Positions 36,592-45,604 of a stretch of DNA of 64,000 nt are shown here, in pieces (position 1 is the first letter of the stretch; every line of letters begins with the position of its first letter). The stretch covers positions 1 through 64,000 of the forward strand of contig JAFYCM010000074.1 in the NCBI GenBank assembly GCA_017539645.1, read 5' to 3'. This stretch comes from Bacteroidales bacterium. GTDB taxonomy: Bacteria; Bacteroidota; Bacteroidia; Bacteroidales; Marinilabiliaceae. The translations under genes were made by a program, and so were the position numbers. The notes below the pieces were generated by a model. That model was not told where the DNA came from. It ran no database searches and was given only the letters and a program-made list of their open reading frames with translations.

Positions 36592-36771
36592 TTATTTGGA
36601 AATTTGGATGAAGGTCTTTGTCTCGTCATCAATTTCAACTTCCAATGCGGTGTTGGCCTCGAGGTCGTCAACCAAAGTAACGTCAGTAGCAAGGGTTTGC
36701 TGTCCTATGTATGCTGCGTGATGTTCGATGGCTTTATTGATAGCGTCTACCTTCTTAATTTGTATCTTTAT
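36592..36771 (-). pseudogene. Detached C-terminal end of ileS behind an in-frame stop
   Basis: Directly after the ileS stop codon (TAA, 36772-36774) the same frame stays open for 59 codons and ends in TAA at 36592-36594. The translation (IKIQIKKVDAINKAIEHH at its start, AAYIGQQTLATDVTLVDD in the middle, FIQISK at the end) looks like the C-terminal domain of Bacteroidetes IleRS, which continues after SGFEVTD with a Lys/Arg and then Ile. The stop could come from AAA by one base change. No start codon for separate translation stands out. Confidence 0.75.
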
Positions 36772-39700
36772 TTAGTCAGTTACTTCAAATCCTGAGTCTT
36801 TACGTAAGTTTTGTATTCTATTAATCAACTCACGCGCGATACCCTCTTCGCGAAGTTCTTCCGAAATCTCTATGTCGAGAGCTACGGTGAGCTTGCCTTC
36901 GGTGGCTACAAGCCAGCCTGGAATATCTTCTGAGGTTATCTCTGCGTCTTCAGGTTCTAAGTTAATCGTTTCTCCCGCAATATTCAAGACAAAAGCACCA
37001 TCACGCTCGAATTGTGCTATGTCGTGCTGCGACATTTGTGCCACTGCGGCTGCTATTTGCTTCATAAGTTTGCTATACTTAGGACCAAGGGTCTTGAAGT
37101 TCGGTTTGATTTTCTTCACCAATACGCCTTCAGTGTCGGTGAGGAGTTGCATCTCCTTCACGTTTACTTCCGTAAGTATGAGGTTCTTAACCGACTCGAG
37201 CTGCTGCTTGAACTGTGCATCGAGTATAGGTATCATAACCTTTTGTAGTGGTTGGCGAACCTTTATAGACACCTTGCGACGCAGTGCCAATATCATTGAC
37301 GAGATAGCCTGTGCATAATACATACGCTGCTCGAGATCTTTATCGATGAGCGCTGCATTGCTTTCTGGCATGATAGAAGCATGCACATCGGCACCTGTCA
37401 AATCGCGATATAGACGGCTGGTGAAGAATGGTGCGATAGGAGCAGAAAGCTCTGCCACCTTCACAAGGCATTCATATAATGTTTGATATGCTGCCAACTT
37501 GTCTTCGTCCATCTCGCCGCCCCAGAAGCGTTTACGATTGAGGCGTACGTACCAGTTAGACAAGTTCTCCATAACAAAATCTTGAATTGCACGTCCTGCG
37601 CGCGTTGGCTCGTAAGCCTCGAATGCGTCGGTAACTTCTGCAACAAGCGAGTTGAGCAGCGAGATAATCCAGCGGTCTATCTCAGGACGTTTGCTGAGCT
37701 CTATCTGAGCCTCTTTGCCCGTGAAACCATCGATATTGGCATAGAGAGCAAAGAACGAATAGGTATTATAGAGTGTTCCGAAGAATTTGCGTTTTACTTC
37801 GTCTACGCCATCAACGTCGAACTTGAGGTTGTCCCAAGGCTGCGAGTTAGTTATCATGTACCAACGTACGGCATCGGCACCATACTTATCCATAACTTCG
37901 AATGGATTAATGGCATTGCCAAGTCGTTTCGACATCTTGTTGCCATTCTTATCGAGCACAAGACCGTTAGAGATAACGTTCTTGAATGCTACGCTATCGA
38001 AACACATTGTAGCTATGGCGTGCAAAGTGTAGAACCAACCGCGGGTCTGATCTACGCCTTCGGCAATGAAGTCGGCTGGGAAAGGCAGATCGTTCTTATG
38101 CTCAAATGGATAGTGATATTGAGCGAAAGGCATAGCTCCCGAATCGAACCAAACGTCGATGAGGTCGGTTTCGCGCTTCATTGGTTTGCCCGATGGCGAA
38201 ACGAGGATAATATCATCTACGTATGGACGGTGAAGATCTATCTTTTCGTAGTTCTCTTTTGCCATATTGCCTGGTACGAAACCTTTGTCTTTATAAGGAT
38301 TGCTCTTCATAAAGCCCGCAGCAACCGACTTGTCGATTTCGGCAAAGAGTTCTTCGAGCGAACCAATGCAAATCTCTTCGCGAGTGTCGCGATTGCGCCA
38401 AATTGGGAGTGGAGTACCCCAATAACGTGAACGCGAGAGGTTCCAATCGTTGAGGTTTTCGAGCCATTTGCCAAAACGTCCGCTTCCTGTGTACTCTGGC
38501 TTCCAATTGATGGTCTTGTTGAGTTCCATCATTCGTTCGCGACAAGCGGTAGAACGAATAAACCAGCTATCGAGTGGATAGTAGATGACTGGTTTGTCCG
38601 TACGCCAGCAGTGCGGATAGTTATGGACATGTTTCTCTATCTTGAATGCCGTGCCGATCTTCTTCATCTCGAGCGACATTACGATGTTCAAATCGTCGTC
38701 TTTAGCTGCTGCTTCTGCATTGTATTTACCACCTTCGTTGTACTTAGGTGCGTATGCATTCTTTACGAAATCGCCTGCATGTGTGCTGTAAGCATCAACG
38801 TTTACGCATTTTTCTACAAACGAATCGGCTAGTTCGCTAACTATGTAGTATTTACCAGTCATATCAACCATAGGACGAGTTTCGCCCAATTGGTTAATCA
38901 TATACAAATCTGGTATTTCGGCAGCTTTAGCAACCTTGGCGTCGTCGGCACCGAAGGTTGGCGCTATATGTACTATACCAGTACCATCTTCAGTAGTAAC
39001 GTAGTCGCCACCTATTACGCGGAAAGCCTTTTCGCTAATCTCAACGAAAGAGTCTTTTCCGAAGGCGAAACATTTCTCTGGGTGCTCGGCTGCATATTTC
39101 TTTATATAATCTGCTGCGAGGTCATCAACTTTTTCGCATGGTTTCACCCATGGCATAAGTTGTTTGTAGTTAATACCAATCAAATCGGTGCCTTTGTAGC
39201 GAGCTACTATGTGGTAAGGAAGCTTCTTGCCATCGACCTTTTCAATTTCCAACGCTTCCATCTCGGCAGTAGAATTGAGTTCGTCGCCAGCTAAATATGC
39301 TTTCAAACGAGCCTCAGCCATAATTACGGTGAGCTTGTCGCCGTTGTATGGGTTGAAGGTTTGCACAGCCACGTAGTCGATATTCGGGCCAACGCAGAGA
39401 GCTGTATTCGACGGCAATGTCCAAGGCGTTGTGGTCCACGCGATGAACGCGAGTTTACCCCATTGCGCAAGTTCGCCTTTAGGGTCGAGCTTCTTCACTT
39501 CGGCGCTGTTGGCATCAACATCAAAAATTGCTGTCACGGTGGTGTCTTTCACATCGCGATAGCAACCAGGCTGATTGAGCTCGTGGCTCGAAAGTCCCGT
39601 GCCAGCAGCTGGTGAATATGGCTGAATGGTGTAACCTTTATATAGGTAGCCTTTGGTGTACATCTGCTTCAAAAGCCACCACAAAGATTCTATATATCGG

Positions 39701-40164
39701 TTGTCGTAGGTGATGTATGGGTCGTCCATATCGATCCAATAACCCATTTGGTGAGTGAGTTTTGTCCACTCGCCTATGTATTTCATCACGTCCTTGCGGC
39801 ACGCGTCGTTGTAGTCGTCTACTGAAATCTTCTTACCAATATCTTCTTTGGTAATGCCAAGCGACTTTTCTACACTCAGTTCAACGGGCAAACCGTGGGT
39901 ATCCCAACCAGCTTTGCGGCTGACGTGAAAACCCTTTTGCGTCTTATAACGGCAAATGCAGTCTTTTATGGTACGAGCCATCACGTGATGGATGCCAGGC
40001 ATACCATTAGCCGAGGGAGGGCCATCGAAAAATACAAATTCAGGTGCGCCTTCACGCTCTTTGAGGCCTTCGCCATATTTACGCGAAGCAGTCCATTTTT
40101 CAAGCTCTTCGCGATTGATCTCCGAGAGATTCAACCCTTTATATTCTGCAAAATGCTTACCCAT
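36772..40164 (-). CDS. ileS: Isoleucine--tRNA ligase, ends early at an in-frame TAA
   Basis: Class I synthetase that charges tRNA-Ile and edits valine. The protein is 1130 residues to the first stop. Landmarks are the HIGH-type PPSANGMPGIHH near residue 50, the editing domain, and KMSKR in KNGNKMSKRLGNAINP near residue 690. The start is ATG 40164 (MGKHFAEYKGLNLSE); an upstream in-frame start would add 22 unconserved residues across the promoter region. The frame ends at RIQNLRKDSGFEVTD, after which 59 further codons with IleRS-like sequence remain open (36592-36771). The enzyme core and anticodon-binding region are complete; only the last small domain is cut off. Either a real truncation, stop read-through or a sequence error explains it. 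Confidence 0.93.
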   Translation of the reverse strand: MGKHFAEYKGLNLSEINREELEKWTASRKYGEGLKEREGAPEFVFFDGPPSANGMPGIHHVMARTIKDCICRYKTQKGFHVSRKAGWDTHGLPVELSVEKSLGITKEDIGKKISVDDYNDACRKDVMKYIGEWTKLTHQMGYWIDMDDPYITYDNRYIESLWWLLKQMYTKGYLYKGYTIQPYSPAAGTGLSSHELNQPGCYRDVKDTTVTAIFDVDANSAEVKKLDPKGELAQWGKLAFIAWTTTPWTLPSNTALCVGPNIDYVAVQTFNPYNGDKLTVIMAEARLKAYLAGDELNSTAEMEALEIEKVDGKKLPYHIVARYKGTDLIGINYKQLMPWVKPCEKVDDLAADYIKKYAAEHPEKCFAFGKDSFVEISEKAFRVIGGDYVTTEDGTGIVHIAPTFGADDAKVAKAAEIPDLYMINQLGETRPMVDMTGKYYIVSELADSFVEKCVNVDAYSTHAGDFVKNAYAPKYNEGGKYNAEAAAKDDDLNIVMSLEMKKIGTAFKIEKHVHNYPHCWRTDKPVIYYPLDSWFIRSTACRERMMELNKTINWKPEYTGSGRFGKWLENLNDWNLSRSRYWGTPLPIWRNRDTREEICIGSLEELFAEIDKSVAAGFMKSNPYKDKGFVPGNMAKENYEKIDLHRPYVDDIILVSPSGKPMKRETDLIDVWFDSGAMPFAQYHYPFEHKNDLPFPADFIAEGVDQTRGWFYTLHAIATMCFDSVAFKNVISNGLVLDKNGNKMSKRLGNAINPFEVMDKYGADAVRWYMITNSQPWDNLKFDVDGVDEVKRKFFGTLYNTYSFFALYANIDGFTGKEAQIELSKRPEIDRWIISLLNSLVAEVTDAFEAYEPTRAGRAIQDFVMENLSNWYVRLNRKRFWGGEMDEDKLAAYQTLYECLVKVAELSAPIAPFFTSRLYRDLTGADVHASIMPESNAALIDKDLEQRMYYAQAISSMILALRRKVSIKVRQPLQKVMIPILDAQFKQQLESVKNLILTEVNVKEMQLLTDTEGVLVKKIKPNFKTLGPKYSKLMKQIAAAVAQMSQHDIAQFERDGAFVLNIAGETINLEPEDAEITSEDIPGWLVATEGKLTVALDIEISEELREEGIARELINRIQNLRKDSGFEVTD

Positions 40165-40209
40165 TGAGTATCTGTTTTTTGGTAAAAAAGTGCCCATCAA
40201 AAGGCGCGG

Positions 40210-40217
40210 CAAAGATA
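40210..40217 (-). promoter_or_regulatory. Candidate ileS promoter (-7 element)
   Basis: On the minus strand TATCTTTG, followed by C, matches the Bacteroidetes -7 consensus TAnnTTTG, 45 bases before the ileS ATG. No clear -33 element is seen. Confidence 0.55.
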
Positions 40218-40304
40218 GATTTTGCAGCACTGAAAAGCAAAGAAGTTTTTTGTGTATAAAGATTAGGGGCTATTTTAGTATATATTAACTACTTCGCAGT
40301 ACAA

Positions 40305-40504
40305 TTCGCACTACGAACACAGATGTTTGTGGATGTAGTTCTCGCACTGAGAACACAGATGCTTGCGAATGTTGTTCTCGCACTGAGAACGCAGATGTTT
40401 GTGGATGTAGTTCTCGCACTGAGAACGCAGATGCTTGCGAATGTTGTTCTCGCACTGAGAACGCAGATGCTTGCGAATGTTGTTCTCGCACTGAGAACGC
40501 AGAT
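40305..40504. repeat. 36-bp tandem repeat array (minisatellite)
   Basis: Units start at 40339, 40375, 40411, 40447 and 40483, exactly 36 bases apart, with a diverged unit before (40305) and a partial unit at the end. Each unit carries the small palindrome TTCTCGCACTGAGAA followed by one of two linkers (GCTTGCGAATGTTG or TGTTTGTGGATGTAG). As 36 is divisible by 3, frames stay open on both strands, but no start, signal or homology supports a gene. There are no spacers, so it is not a CRISPR array. Confidence 0.93.
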
Positions 40505-40565
40505 TACACAGATTTATATGGATTTTCAGGATTGTTTTTTGAGCCTGCTCTAAGGGATTCTGCCA

Positions 40566-40659
40566 CCCGTTCGAGGGGATTTGTAATCCCCGAGCGTTGG
40601 TTTGCGGATTGCAAATCCGCTATTCACAGACGGCGGACTACAAATCCGCCTGAACGGGG
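40566..40659 (-). repeat. Palindromic element B, left copy (three hairpins with terminal inverted repeat)
   Basis: About 94 bases holding three hairpins in a row, bounded by CCGTTC and GAACGG. Read on the minus strand the hairpins are GGCGGATTTGTAGTCCGCC, GCGGATTTGCAATCCGC and GGGGATTACAAATCCCC. The element begins directly after the stop codon of the minus-strand gene at 40660. A close copy in the opposite orientation lies at 47726-47821. Confidence 0.88.
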
Positions 40660-41061
40660 CTACTTGAAGTCACCTTTATTATGTGTAAACACATAGGTAT
40701 CAGCACCTTCACGATAAACATAAATAGTGTCAAATGTATTTCGCACAATACTATCTCCAATAGCAATGTAATCTATTAACATAGTTTTTTGACCAGCTAT
40801 CATTGAGGAAAATGCATTTGCTGTAATATCTTTCCCATTTTTTAGTTTTATGCGTTGATAATATTTTCCCGCACACATATATGATTCTGTATAGAACCTC
40901 TTCACTTCGCCTGAGTATGGGACAAATTTTGCATTCCTTTCAGCAAACAGATCATTCCAAAACAAAAAGATACCCCCAATAGGGATAAGAGCCCAAATTA
41001 CATAAACCATCTTTTTGAATGCAGGGAAATCCTCCATTGCTTGTTTGAATAAATGCTCCAT
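40660..41061 (-). CDS. Hypothetical membrane-anchored protein in a repeat-bounded cassette
   Basis: A 133-residue protein with no family I recognise. Residues about 18-36 (VYVIWALIPIGGIFLFW) form one membrane segment; the remainder is a beta-rich soluble part (YSGEVKRFYTESYMCAGKYYQRIKLKNGK). The ATG at 41061 is the only sensible start. Its stop codon directly abuts repeat element B (40566-40659) and repeat element A lies 77 bases before its start, the same arrangement as the ankyrin gene at 47348. The small size, A+T-rich sequence and RHS remnants nearby make an orphan immunity or other accessory protein possible, but that is inference. Confidence 0.7.
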   Translation of the reverse strand: MEHLFKQAMEDFPAFKKMVYVIWALIPIGGIFLFWNDLFAERNAKFVPYSGEVKRFYTESYMCAGKYYQRIKLKNGKDITANAFSSMIAGQKTMLIDYIAIGDSIVRNTFDTIYVYREGADTYVFTHNKGDFK

Positions 41062-41138
41062 ATAAAATGCTATTTAATTGTGAATAATGAATTGCTTACC
41101 ATATAATAGGAACAAATGTTTTTGATATACCCATACTA

Positions 41139-41199
41139 CCCCCCGTTCTCCGTAGGCTCTGCCTACGGTGTGGCTAAAAGCAAGGCTCCTGCCTTGCAG
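41139..41199 (+). repeat. Palindromic element A, copy 1 (two hairpins)
   Basis: About 61 bases with two hairpins: CCGTAGGCTCTGCCTACGG and GCAAGGCTCCTGCCTTGC, joined by an A-rich linker. The inverted copy at 47250-47310 matches at roughly 56 of 61 positions by eye; two more diverged copies lie at 41474-41531 and 47142-47202. Confidence 0.88.
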
Positions 41200-41251
41200 C
41201 GATATATTACGTTGTTCATTCATTCTCTTTTCATAGCAGGAACATTGATTT

Positions 41252-41377
41252 TTAGTTTTGATGCTGTGTTTGTCGTGCAACGCGGTTGCCACAAGCGTCA
41301 TAGCCATATTCTATGGTTTGGGCAGATGCCGCAATGGATACAATTGCTAATACAAAAGCTAAGATGATCGGTTTCAT
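41252..41377 (-). pseudogene. Short RHS/YD-repeat N-terminal fragment with signal peptide
   Basis: A 41-codon open frame starts at ATG 41377 on the minus strand. It encodes a clear signal peptide (MKPIILAFVLAIVSIAASAQ) and then TIEYGYDACGNRVARQTQ, a YD-repeat motif of RHS-like proteins (YDxxGNR). The frame stops after 41 residues. This is how exported RHS or YD-repeat proteins of Bacteroidetes begin, so it is probably the 5' remnant of a larger gene. It is enclosed by two element A copies in direct orientation. A matching 3' RHS piece lies at 48347-48613. Confidence 0.6.
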
Positions 41378-41473
41378 ATGTTGAGGAGTGGTAAAACATT
41401 ACAAGTATATGCCCATGTTTTTGCAAAAACAAACTAAAATTAACTAATATTTACAACCGCGCGAGGCTATTTT

Positions 41474-41531
41474 TCCCCATTCGGCGCGGACTCTACTACG
41501 CTACAGAAAGAGGCAAGGCTCCTATCTGCAA
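41474..41531 (+). repeat. Palindromic element A, diverged copy 2
   Basis: Starts TCCCCATTCGGCG and continues to AGGCAAGGCTCCTATCTGCA. It keeps the order and spacing of element A, but its stems are partly decayed. The rest of the gap from 41532 to 41714 shows nothing recognisable. Confidence 0.65.
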
Positions 41532-41714
41532 AGAAATAACAATGCGAATAGATTGTCCAAGCGGCTATCTGACTCAACGTCATTTAGTCGCTTTTTTCTT
41601 CTCGTCAGCTGCATATCTGAGATGCTGCCATTTGGGGATGTGTCATACACCATAAACAAGAGAGAACCATGAGATTTCAGTAAAAAACTTATATCTATTT
41701 AGTATAGATAGAGT

Positions 41715-41722
41715 TACTTTTG
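41715..41722 (+). promoter_or_regulatory. Candidate gldA promoter (-7 element)
   Basis: TACTTTTG followed by C matches TAnnTTTG, 25 bases before the gldA ATG. No certain -33 element. Confidence 0.6.
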
Positions 41723-41747
41723 CCGGCAAAATGCAAATACACTATAG

Positions 41748-42659
41748 ATGTCGGTAATAGTAGATGGTATAAGCAAAACTTTCGGACAGCAAAAGGCACT
41801 CGACAACGTCTCTTTCTCAATAGATAAGGGAGAGGTTGTGGGGTTTCTTGGTCCCAATGGAGCAGGCAAATCTACCATGATGAAGATTGCCACAGGATAC
41901 CTAACACCCGATAGCGGCAAGGTAGAGATATGCGGCATCGATGTGGCTACTGGCGGCAAAGAAGTTCGACGACTGATAGGCTATCTGCCAGAGCACAATC
42001 CTCTTTATTTGAGTATGTACGTGCGCGAATACCTCTCTATCATTGCTGGTATGTACGACGTCGTCAATGTAGCAGCCCGTGTCGACGACATGATAGACCT
42101 CACAGGTTTAGGTCGCGAGGCGCACAAACGCATTGGAGCACTATCGAAGGGCTATCGTCAGCGTGTAGGCATTGCTCAAGCGCTGATTGGCAATCCTGAA
42201 GTTGTCATTCTCGATGAACCAACCACTGGTCTTGATCCAAATCAGATTGTAGAAATTCGCGAACTTATTCGCAACGTTGGTCACGAACACACTCTTATGC
42301 TTTCTACTCATATCATGCAAGAGGTTGAGGCCGTATGCGATAGCGTAATTATCATCGACCGAGGCAAAATAAAAGCTCAAGGCAAAACTGCCGAAATAGC
42401 CATCAAAGCTCGCGGTGGCGAAACTATCGAGGTAGAATTCAACTCCGACATAAACACCAACATGCTATGCGAAGAAGTTGAAGCTCAAGACATAGAGTCC
42501 ATTGGGAATCATACCTATAAAATAACGCACAACGGTCAGCGCGACATCAGAGCTGACGTTTTCAAATTTGCTGTTTCGAATAATTACACAATGCTGGGCA
42601 TGAGATTATTAAACAGCGACATGGAGACACTCTTTCACGAAGTGACAAAAGATGAGTAA
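41748..42659 (+). CDS. gldA: ABC transporter ATPase, GldA type
   Basis: A 303-residue ABC ATP-binding protein. Walker A is GPNGAGKST at 35-43, the Q-loop region YLPEHNPLYLSM at 79-90, the signature LSKGYRQRVG at 132-141, and Walker B VVILDEP at 152-158, followed by the H-loop in STHIMQEVEAV. The sequence resembles GldA, the ATPase of the GldA-GldF-GldG exporter linked to gliding in Flavobacteriia but kept in many non-gliding Bacteroidales. No GldF or GldG permease gene is next to it here, so it is an orphan ATPase in this window. The C-terminal 85 residues are the usual DUF4162-like extension. The symbol is by family resemblance. Confidence 0.85.
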   Translation: MSVIVDGISKTFGQQKALDNVSFSIDKGEVVGFLGPNGAGKSTMMKIATGYLTPDSGKVEICGIDVATGGKEVRRLIGYLPEHNPLYLSMYVREYLSIIAGMYDVVNVAARVDDMIDLTGLGREAHKRIGALSKGYRQRVGIAQALIGNPEVVILDEPTTGLDPNQIVEIRELIRNVGHEHTLMLSTHIMQEVEAVCDSVIIIDRGKIKAQGKTAEIAIKARGGETIEVEFNSDINTNMLCEEVEAQDIESIGNHTYKITHNGQRDIRADVFKFAVSNNYTMLGMRLLNSDMETLFHEVTKDE

Positions 42660-42705
42660 AAGGGTATAGTTGTAAATAGAACGAATAAAAATCAATATAA
42701 ACGAT

Positions 42706-44544
42706 ATGGCAGAGAAATTAGAAGTAAAAGAACTCGACAGTGTAGCCGTAAGATTTAGCGGTGACTCTGGCGATGGCATGCAGTTGGCAGGCAACATCTT
42801 CTCCACGGTGTCGGCTACTGTAGGCAACGACATTTGTACATTCCCCGACTATCCAGCCGACATCCGCGCTCCACAGGGCTCGCTTACAGGCGTTTCGGGC
42901 TATCAGGTTCACATTGGTAGCAATAAAGTCTACACTCCAGGCGACAAATGCGACGTGCTTGTAGCTATGAATGCTGCTGCACTAAAAACTCAGTATAAGT
43001 ATGCAAAAAGCACCGCTTGCATCATTGTAGATACCGACGCGCTGAAAGAGAGCGATTTGCAAAAGGCCGAATTCAAAACCCTCGACCCTATTGCCGAATT
43101 GGGTATCAAAAACGATGTCATAGCGTGTCCTATTACCACCATGGTAAAGGATTGCCTTGCCGACAGCGGAATGGACGTGAAATCTATTTTGAAATGCCGC
43201 AACATGTTTGCTCTTGGCCTCGTTTGCTGGCTCTTCAACCGCGACCTCAACATAGTAGCCAACATGTTGAAGGAAAAATTCGCCAAAAAACCTGGCGTGG
43301 CTGAAGCCAACATCAAAGTGATCCAAGCTGGCTACGACTATGGTGCCAACACTCACGCTTCTGTAGCTCATACATATAAAATCGTATCTAAAGAGGTTAA
43401 GCCCGGCCGCTATATGGATATTATGGGCAACAAGGCTACTGCATACGGTCTTATTGCTGCTGCCGAGAAAGCTGGCTTGAAGCTCTATCTTGGTTCATAT
43501 CCTATCACACCTGCCACCGACGTTCTCCACGAACTCTCTAAGCACAAATCGCTTGGCGTCATCACTGTTCAGTGCGAAGACGAGATTGCTGGTTGCGCTT
43601 CGGCTGTGGGTGCCTCGTTTGGTGGTGCACTTGCTGTTACGTCTACCTCAGGTCCTGGCATCTGCTTGAAGTCAGAGGCTATGAACTTGGCAGTAATTAT
43701 GGAACTTCCACTCGTAGTTCTCGACGTTCAACGTGGTGGCCCTGCTACGGGTCTTCCTACCAAATCGGAGCAGACCGACCTTTTGCAGTGTCTCTTCGGT
43801 CGTAACGGCGAATCGCCAATGCCTGTTATTGCAGCTACCTCGCCTACCGACTGCTTCGATGCTGCTTATATGGCATGCAAGATAGCCCTCGAGCACATGA
43901 CACCTGTTGTGCTTATGACCGATGCATTCATTGCTAATGGTTCTGGTGCACTCAAATTGCCTAATCTCGCTGATTATCCTGCTATCAATCCACCATACGT
44001 ACCAGAGAAACTCAAAGGCGAATGGACACCTTATATGCGCAACGAACAAGGCGTTCGCTATTGGGCCGTTCCTGGCCGTGAAGGCTTCACGCACATCCTT
44101 GGTGGACTCGAAAAAGACAACAAAACAGGCGCCATATCTACAAACCCTGAAAACCACGACCTTATGACGCATCTTCGTCAGGAGAAGATTGACAAAATCG
44201 AAGTTCCCGATGTGGAAGTTATCGGCGATGCAGACGATGCTCAACTTCTTATCGTTGGCTTTGGTGGCACATACGGACACCTCCACGCAGCAATGGACGA
44301 GATGCGTGCAGCAGGCAAGAAGGTAGCTTTGGCACACTTCAAGTTTATAAATCCGTTGCCTAAGAACACCGCCTCTGTACTCAAGAAATATCCTAAAGTT
44401 GTTGTCGCTGAGCAGAATATGGGACAGTTCGCAGGCTATCTACGTATGAAAGTGGATGGTTTCGTACCAGCACAATTCAACCAAGTAAAAGGTCAGCCGT
44501 TTGTAGTTGCAGAACTTGTTGAAGCATTCAACAAGTTGCTATAA
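42706..44544 (+). CDS. korA: 2-oxoacid:ferredoxin oxidoreductase, alpha (gamma-alpha fusion) subunit
   Basis: Together with the next gene this forms a 2-oxoacid (probably 2-oxoglutarate) ferredoxin oxidoreductase, which converts the acid and CoA to acyl-CoA, CO2 and reduced ferredoxin. Residues about 10-195 are the gamma domain (VRFSGDSGDGMQLAGNIF). The alpha/pyrimidine-binding domain follows from about 230 (GSYPITPATDVLHELSKH, TVQCEDEIAGCASAVGASFGG), with the central and C-terminal domains to 612. The GDSGDG motif and the alpha-gamma fusion order are typical of KorA of Bacteroidetes. The pair supplies succinyl-CoA and reduced ferredoxin in anaerobic metabolism. It is 46 bases after gldA. Confidence 0.93.
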   Translation: MAEKLEVKELDSVAVRFSGDSGDGMQLAGNIFSTVSATVGNDICTFPDYPADIRAPQGSLTGVSGYQVHIGSNKVYTPGDKCDVLVAMNAAALKTQYKYAKSTACIIVDTDALKESDLQKAEFKTLDPIAELGIKNDVIACPITTMVKDCLADSGMDVKSILKCRNMFALGLVCWLFNRDLNIVANMLKEKFAKKPGVAEANIKVIQAGYDYGANTHASVAHTYKIVSKEVKPGRYMDIMGNKATAYGLIAAAEKAGLKLYLGSYPITPATDVLHELSKHKSLGVITVQCEDEIAGCASAVGASFGGALAVTSTSGPGICLKSEAMNLAVIMELPLVVLDVQRGGPATGLPTKSEQTDLLQCLFGRNGESPMPVIAATSPTDCFDAAYMACKIALEHMTPVVLMTDAFIANGSGALKLPNLADYPAINPPYVPEKLKGEWTPYMRNEQGVRYWAVPGREGFTHILGGLEKDNKTGAISTNPENHDLMTHLRQEKIDKIEVPDVEVIGDADDAQLLIVGFGGTYGHLHAAMDEMRAAGKKVALAHFKFINPLPKNTASVLKKYPKVVVAEQNMGQFAGYLRMKVDGFVPAQFNQVKGQPFVVAELVEAFNKLL

Positions 44545-44581
44545 GAGAATGGTTTGTAGTATAAAAGAAAAAAACAGAACA

Positions 44582-45583
44582 ATGGAATATACAGCAAAAG
44601 ATTTCAAAAAGGGCCAACCACGTTGGTGCCCGGGTTGTGGCGACCACTTCTTCCTTGCCTCACTGCAAAAGGCTATGGCCGAAATTGGTGTAGCTCCACA
44701 CGAAACAGCAGTAATTTCTGGTATTGGCTGTTCAAGCCGTCTACCTCACTATATGGCAACCTATGGCATGAACACTATCCACGGTCGCGCAGCAGCTATT
44801 GCAACAGGTTGCAAAGTGGTAAATCCGAAACTCGCCGTTTGGCAAATCTCGGGCGATGGTGATGGTCTTGCTATCGGTGGCAACCACTTCATTCATGCCA
44901 ACCGCCGCAACATCAACCTAAATATGATATTGCTCAATAACCGTATTTATGGTTTGACAAAAGGTCAGTATTCGCCTACTTCGCCTCGCGGATTCGTATC
45001 TAAATCGAGCCCATACGGCACTGTGGAAGATCCTTTCCGCCCAGCCGAACTTTGCTTTGGCGCTCGCGGACATTTCTTCGCTCGTGCCGTAGCTACCGAT
45101 GCCGAGGGTACTGTAAATATTCTCAAAGCTGCCTACAACCACCAAGGCGCTTCGGTTTGCGAGATTCTGCAAAACTGCGTAATCTTCAACAATGGCACCC
45201 ACGACGCCGTATACTCTAAAGAGGGACGCGCCAAAAACGCTATCTATCTTGAACACGGCAAGCCTATGATTTTCGGCGAGAACAAAGAGTTTGGTCTCGT
45301 GCAAGAGGGCTTCGGATTGAAGGTGGTTAAGGTTGGCGAAAACGGCATCACCGAGAAAGATATTCTCGTTCACGATGCTCATTGCGAAGACAACACTCTT
45401 CAACTTAAGCTTGCTCTTATGGAAGGTCCCGACTTCCCTATTGCACTCGGCGTAATACGCGACGTAGAGGCTCCTACCTACGACGACGCCGTTCAAGCCC
45501 AAATAGAAGAGGTTAAGGCTGCTAAGAAATATCACAACTTTGCCGAACTCCTCGAAACAAACGAGATTTGGGAAGTGAAGTAA
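44582..45583 (+). CDS. korB: 2-oxoacid:ferredoxin oxidoreductase, beta subunit
   Basis: The thiamine-diphosphate-binding subunit, 333 residues from ATG 44582 (MEYTAKDFKKGQ). An upstream frame extension back to 44507 overlaps korA and carries no homology. C16 and C19 in RWCPGCGDH belong to the iron-sulfur ligands; TPP-binding motifs are ISGIGCSSRLPHYM, WQISGDGDGLAIGGNHFIHA and LLNNRIYGLTKGQYSPTS. Two terminators follow. With korA it forms a two-subunit enzyme. Pyruvate or branched-chain acids as substrates cannot be fully excluded, but 2-oxoglutarate is the family's usual choice. Confidence 0.94.
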   Translation: MEYTAKDFKKGQPRWCPGCGDHFFLASLQKAMAEIGVAPHETAVISGIGCSSRLPHYMATYGMNTIHGRAAAIATGCKVVNPKLAVWQISGDGDGLAIGGNHFIHANRRNINLNMILLNNRIYGLTKGQYSPTSPRGFVSKSSPYGTVEDPFRPAELCFGARGHFFARAVATDAEGTVNILKAAYNHQGASVCEILQNCVIFNNGTHDAVYSKEGRAKNAIYLEHGKPMIFGENKEFGLVQEGFGLKVVKVGENGITEKDILVHDAHCEDNTLQLKLALMEGPDFPIALGVIRDVEAPTYDDAVQAQIEEVKAAKKYHNFAELLETNEIWEVK

Positions 45584-45604
45584 AAATGAAAAGGTAATAA
45601 GTAG

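Noticed and set aside
36544..36795. 83-codon plus-strand frame beside ileS
   Set aside because: It is antisense to the ileS C-terminal tail, which explains its openness; no independent support.
40305..40504. CRISPR-like regular repeat
   Set aside because: Units are contiguous with no unique spacers and no cas genes are near. It is a minisatellite.
41074..41367. Two small frames on opposite strands (41074-41307 minus, 41116-41367 plus)
   Set aside because: Both cross repeat element A and the RHS remnant in the wrong frame; composition is not protein-like.
42661..45600. Integrated element carrying gldA, korAB and folB between the repeats
   Set aside because: These are conserved housekeeping genes with composition like the rest of the chromosome. 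The repeats flank them, but the genes themselves do not look mobile.
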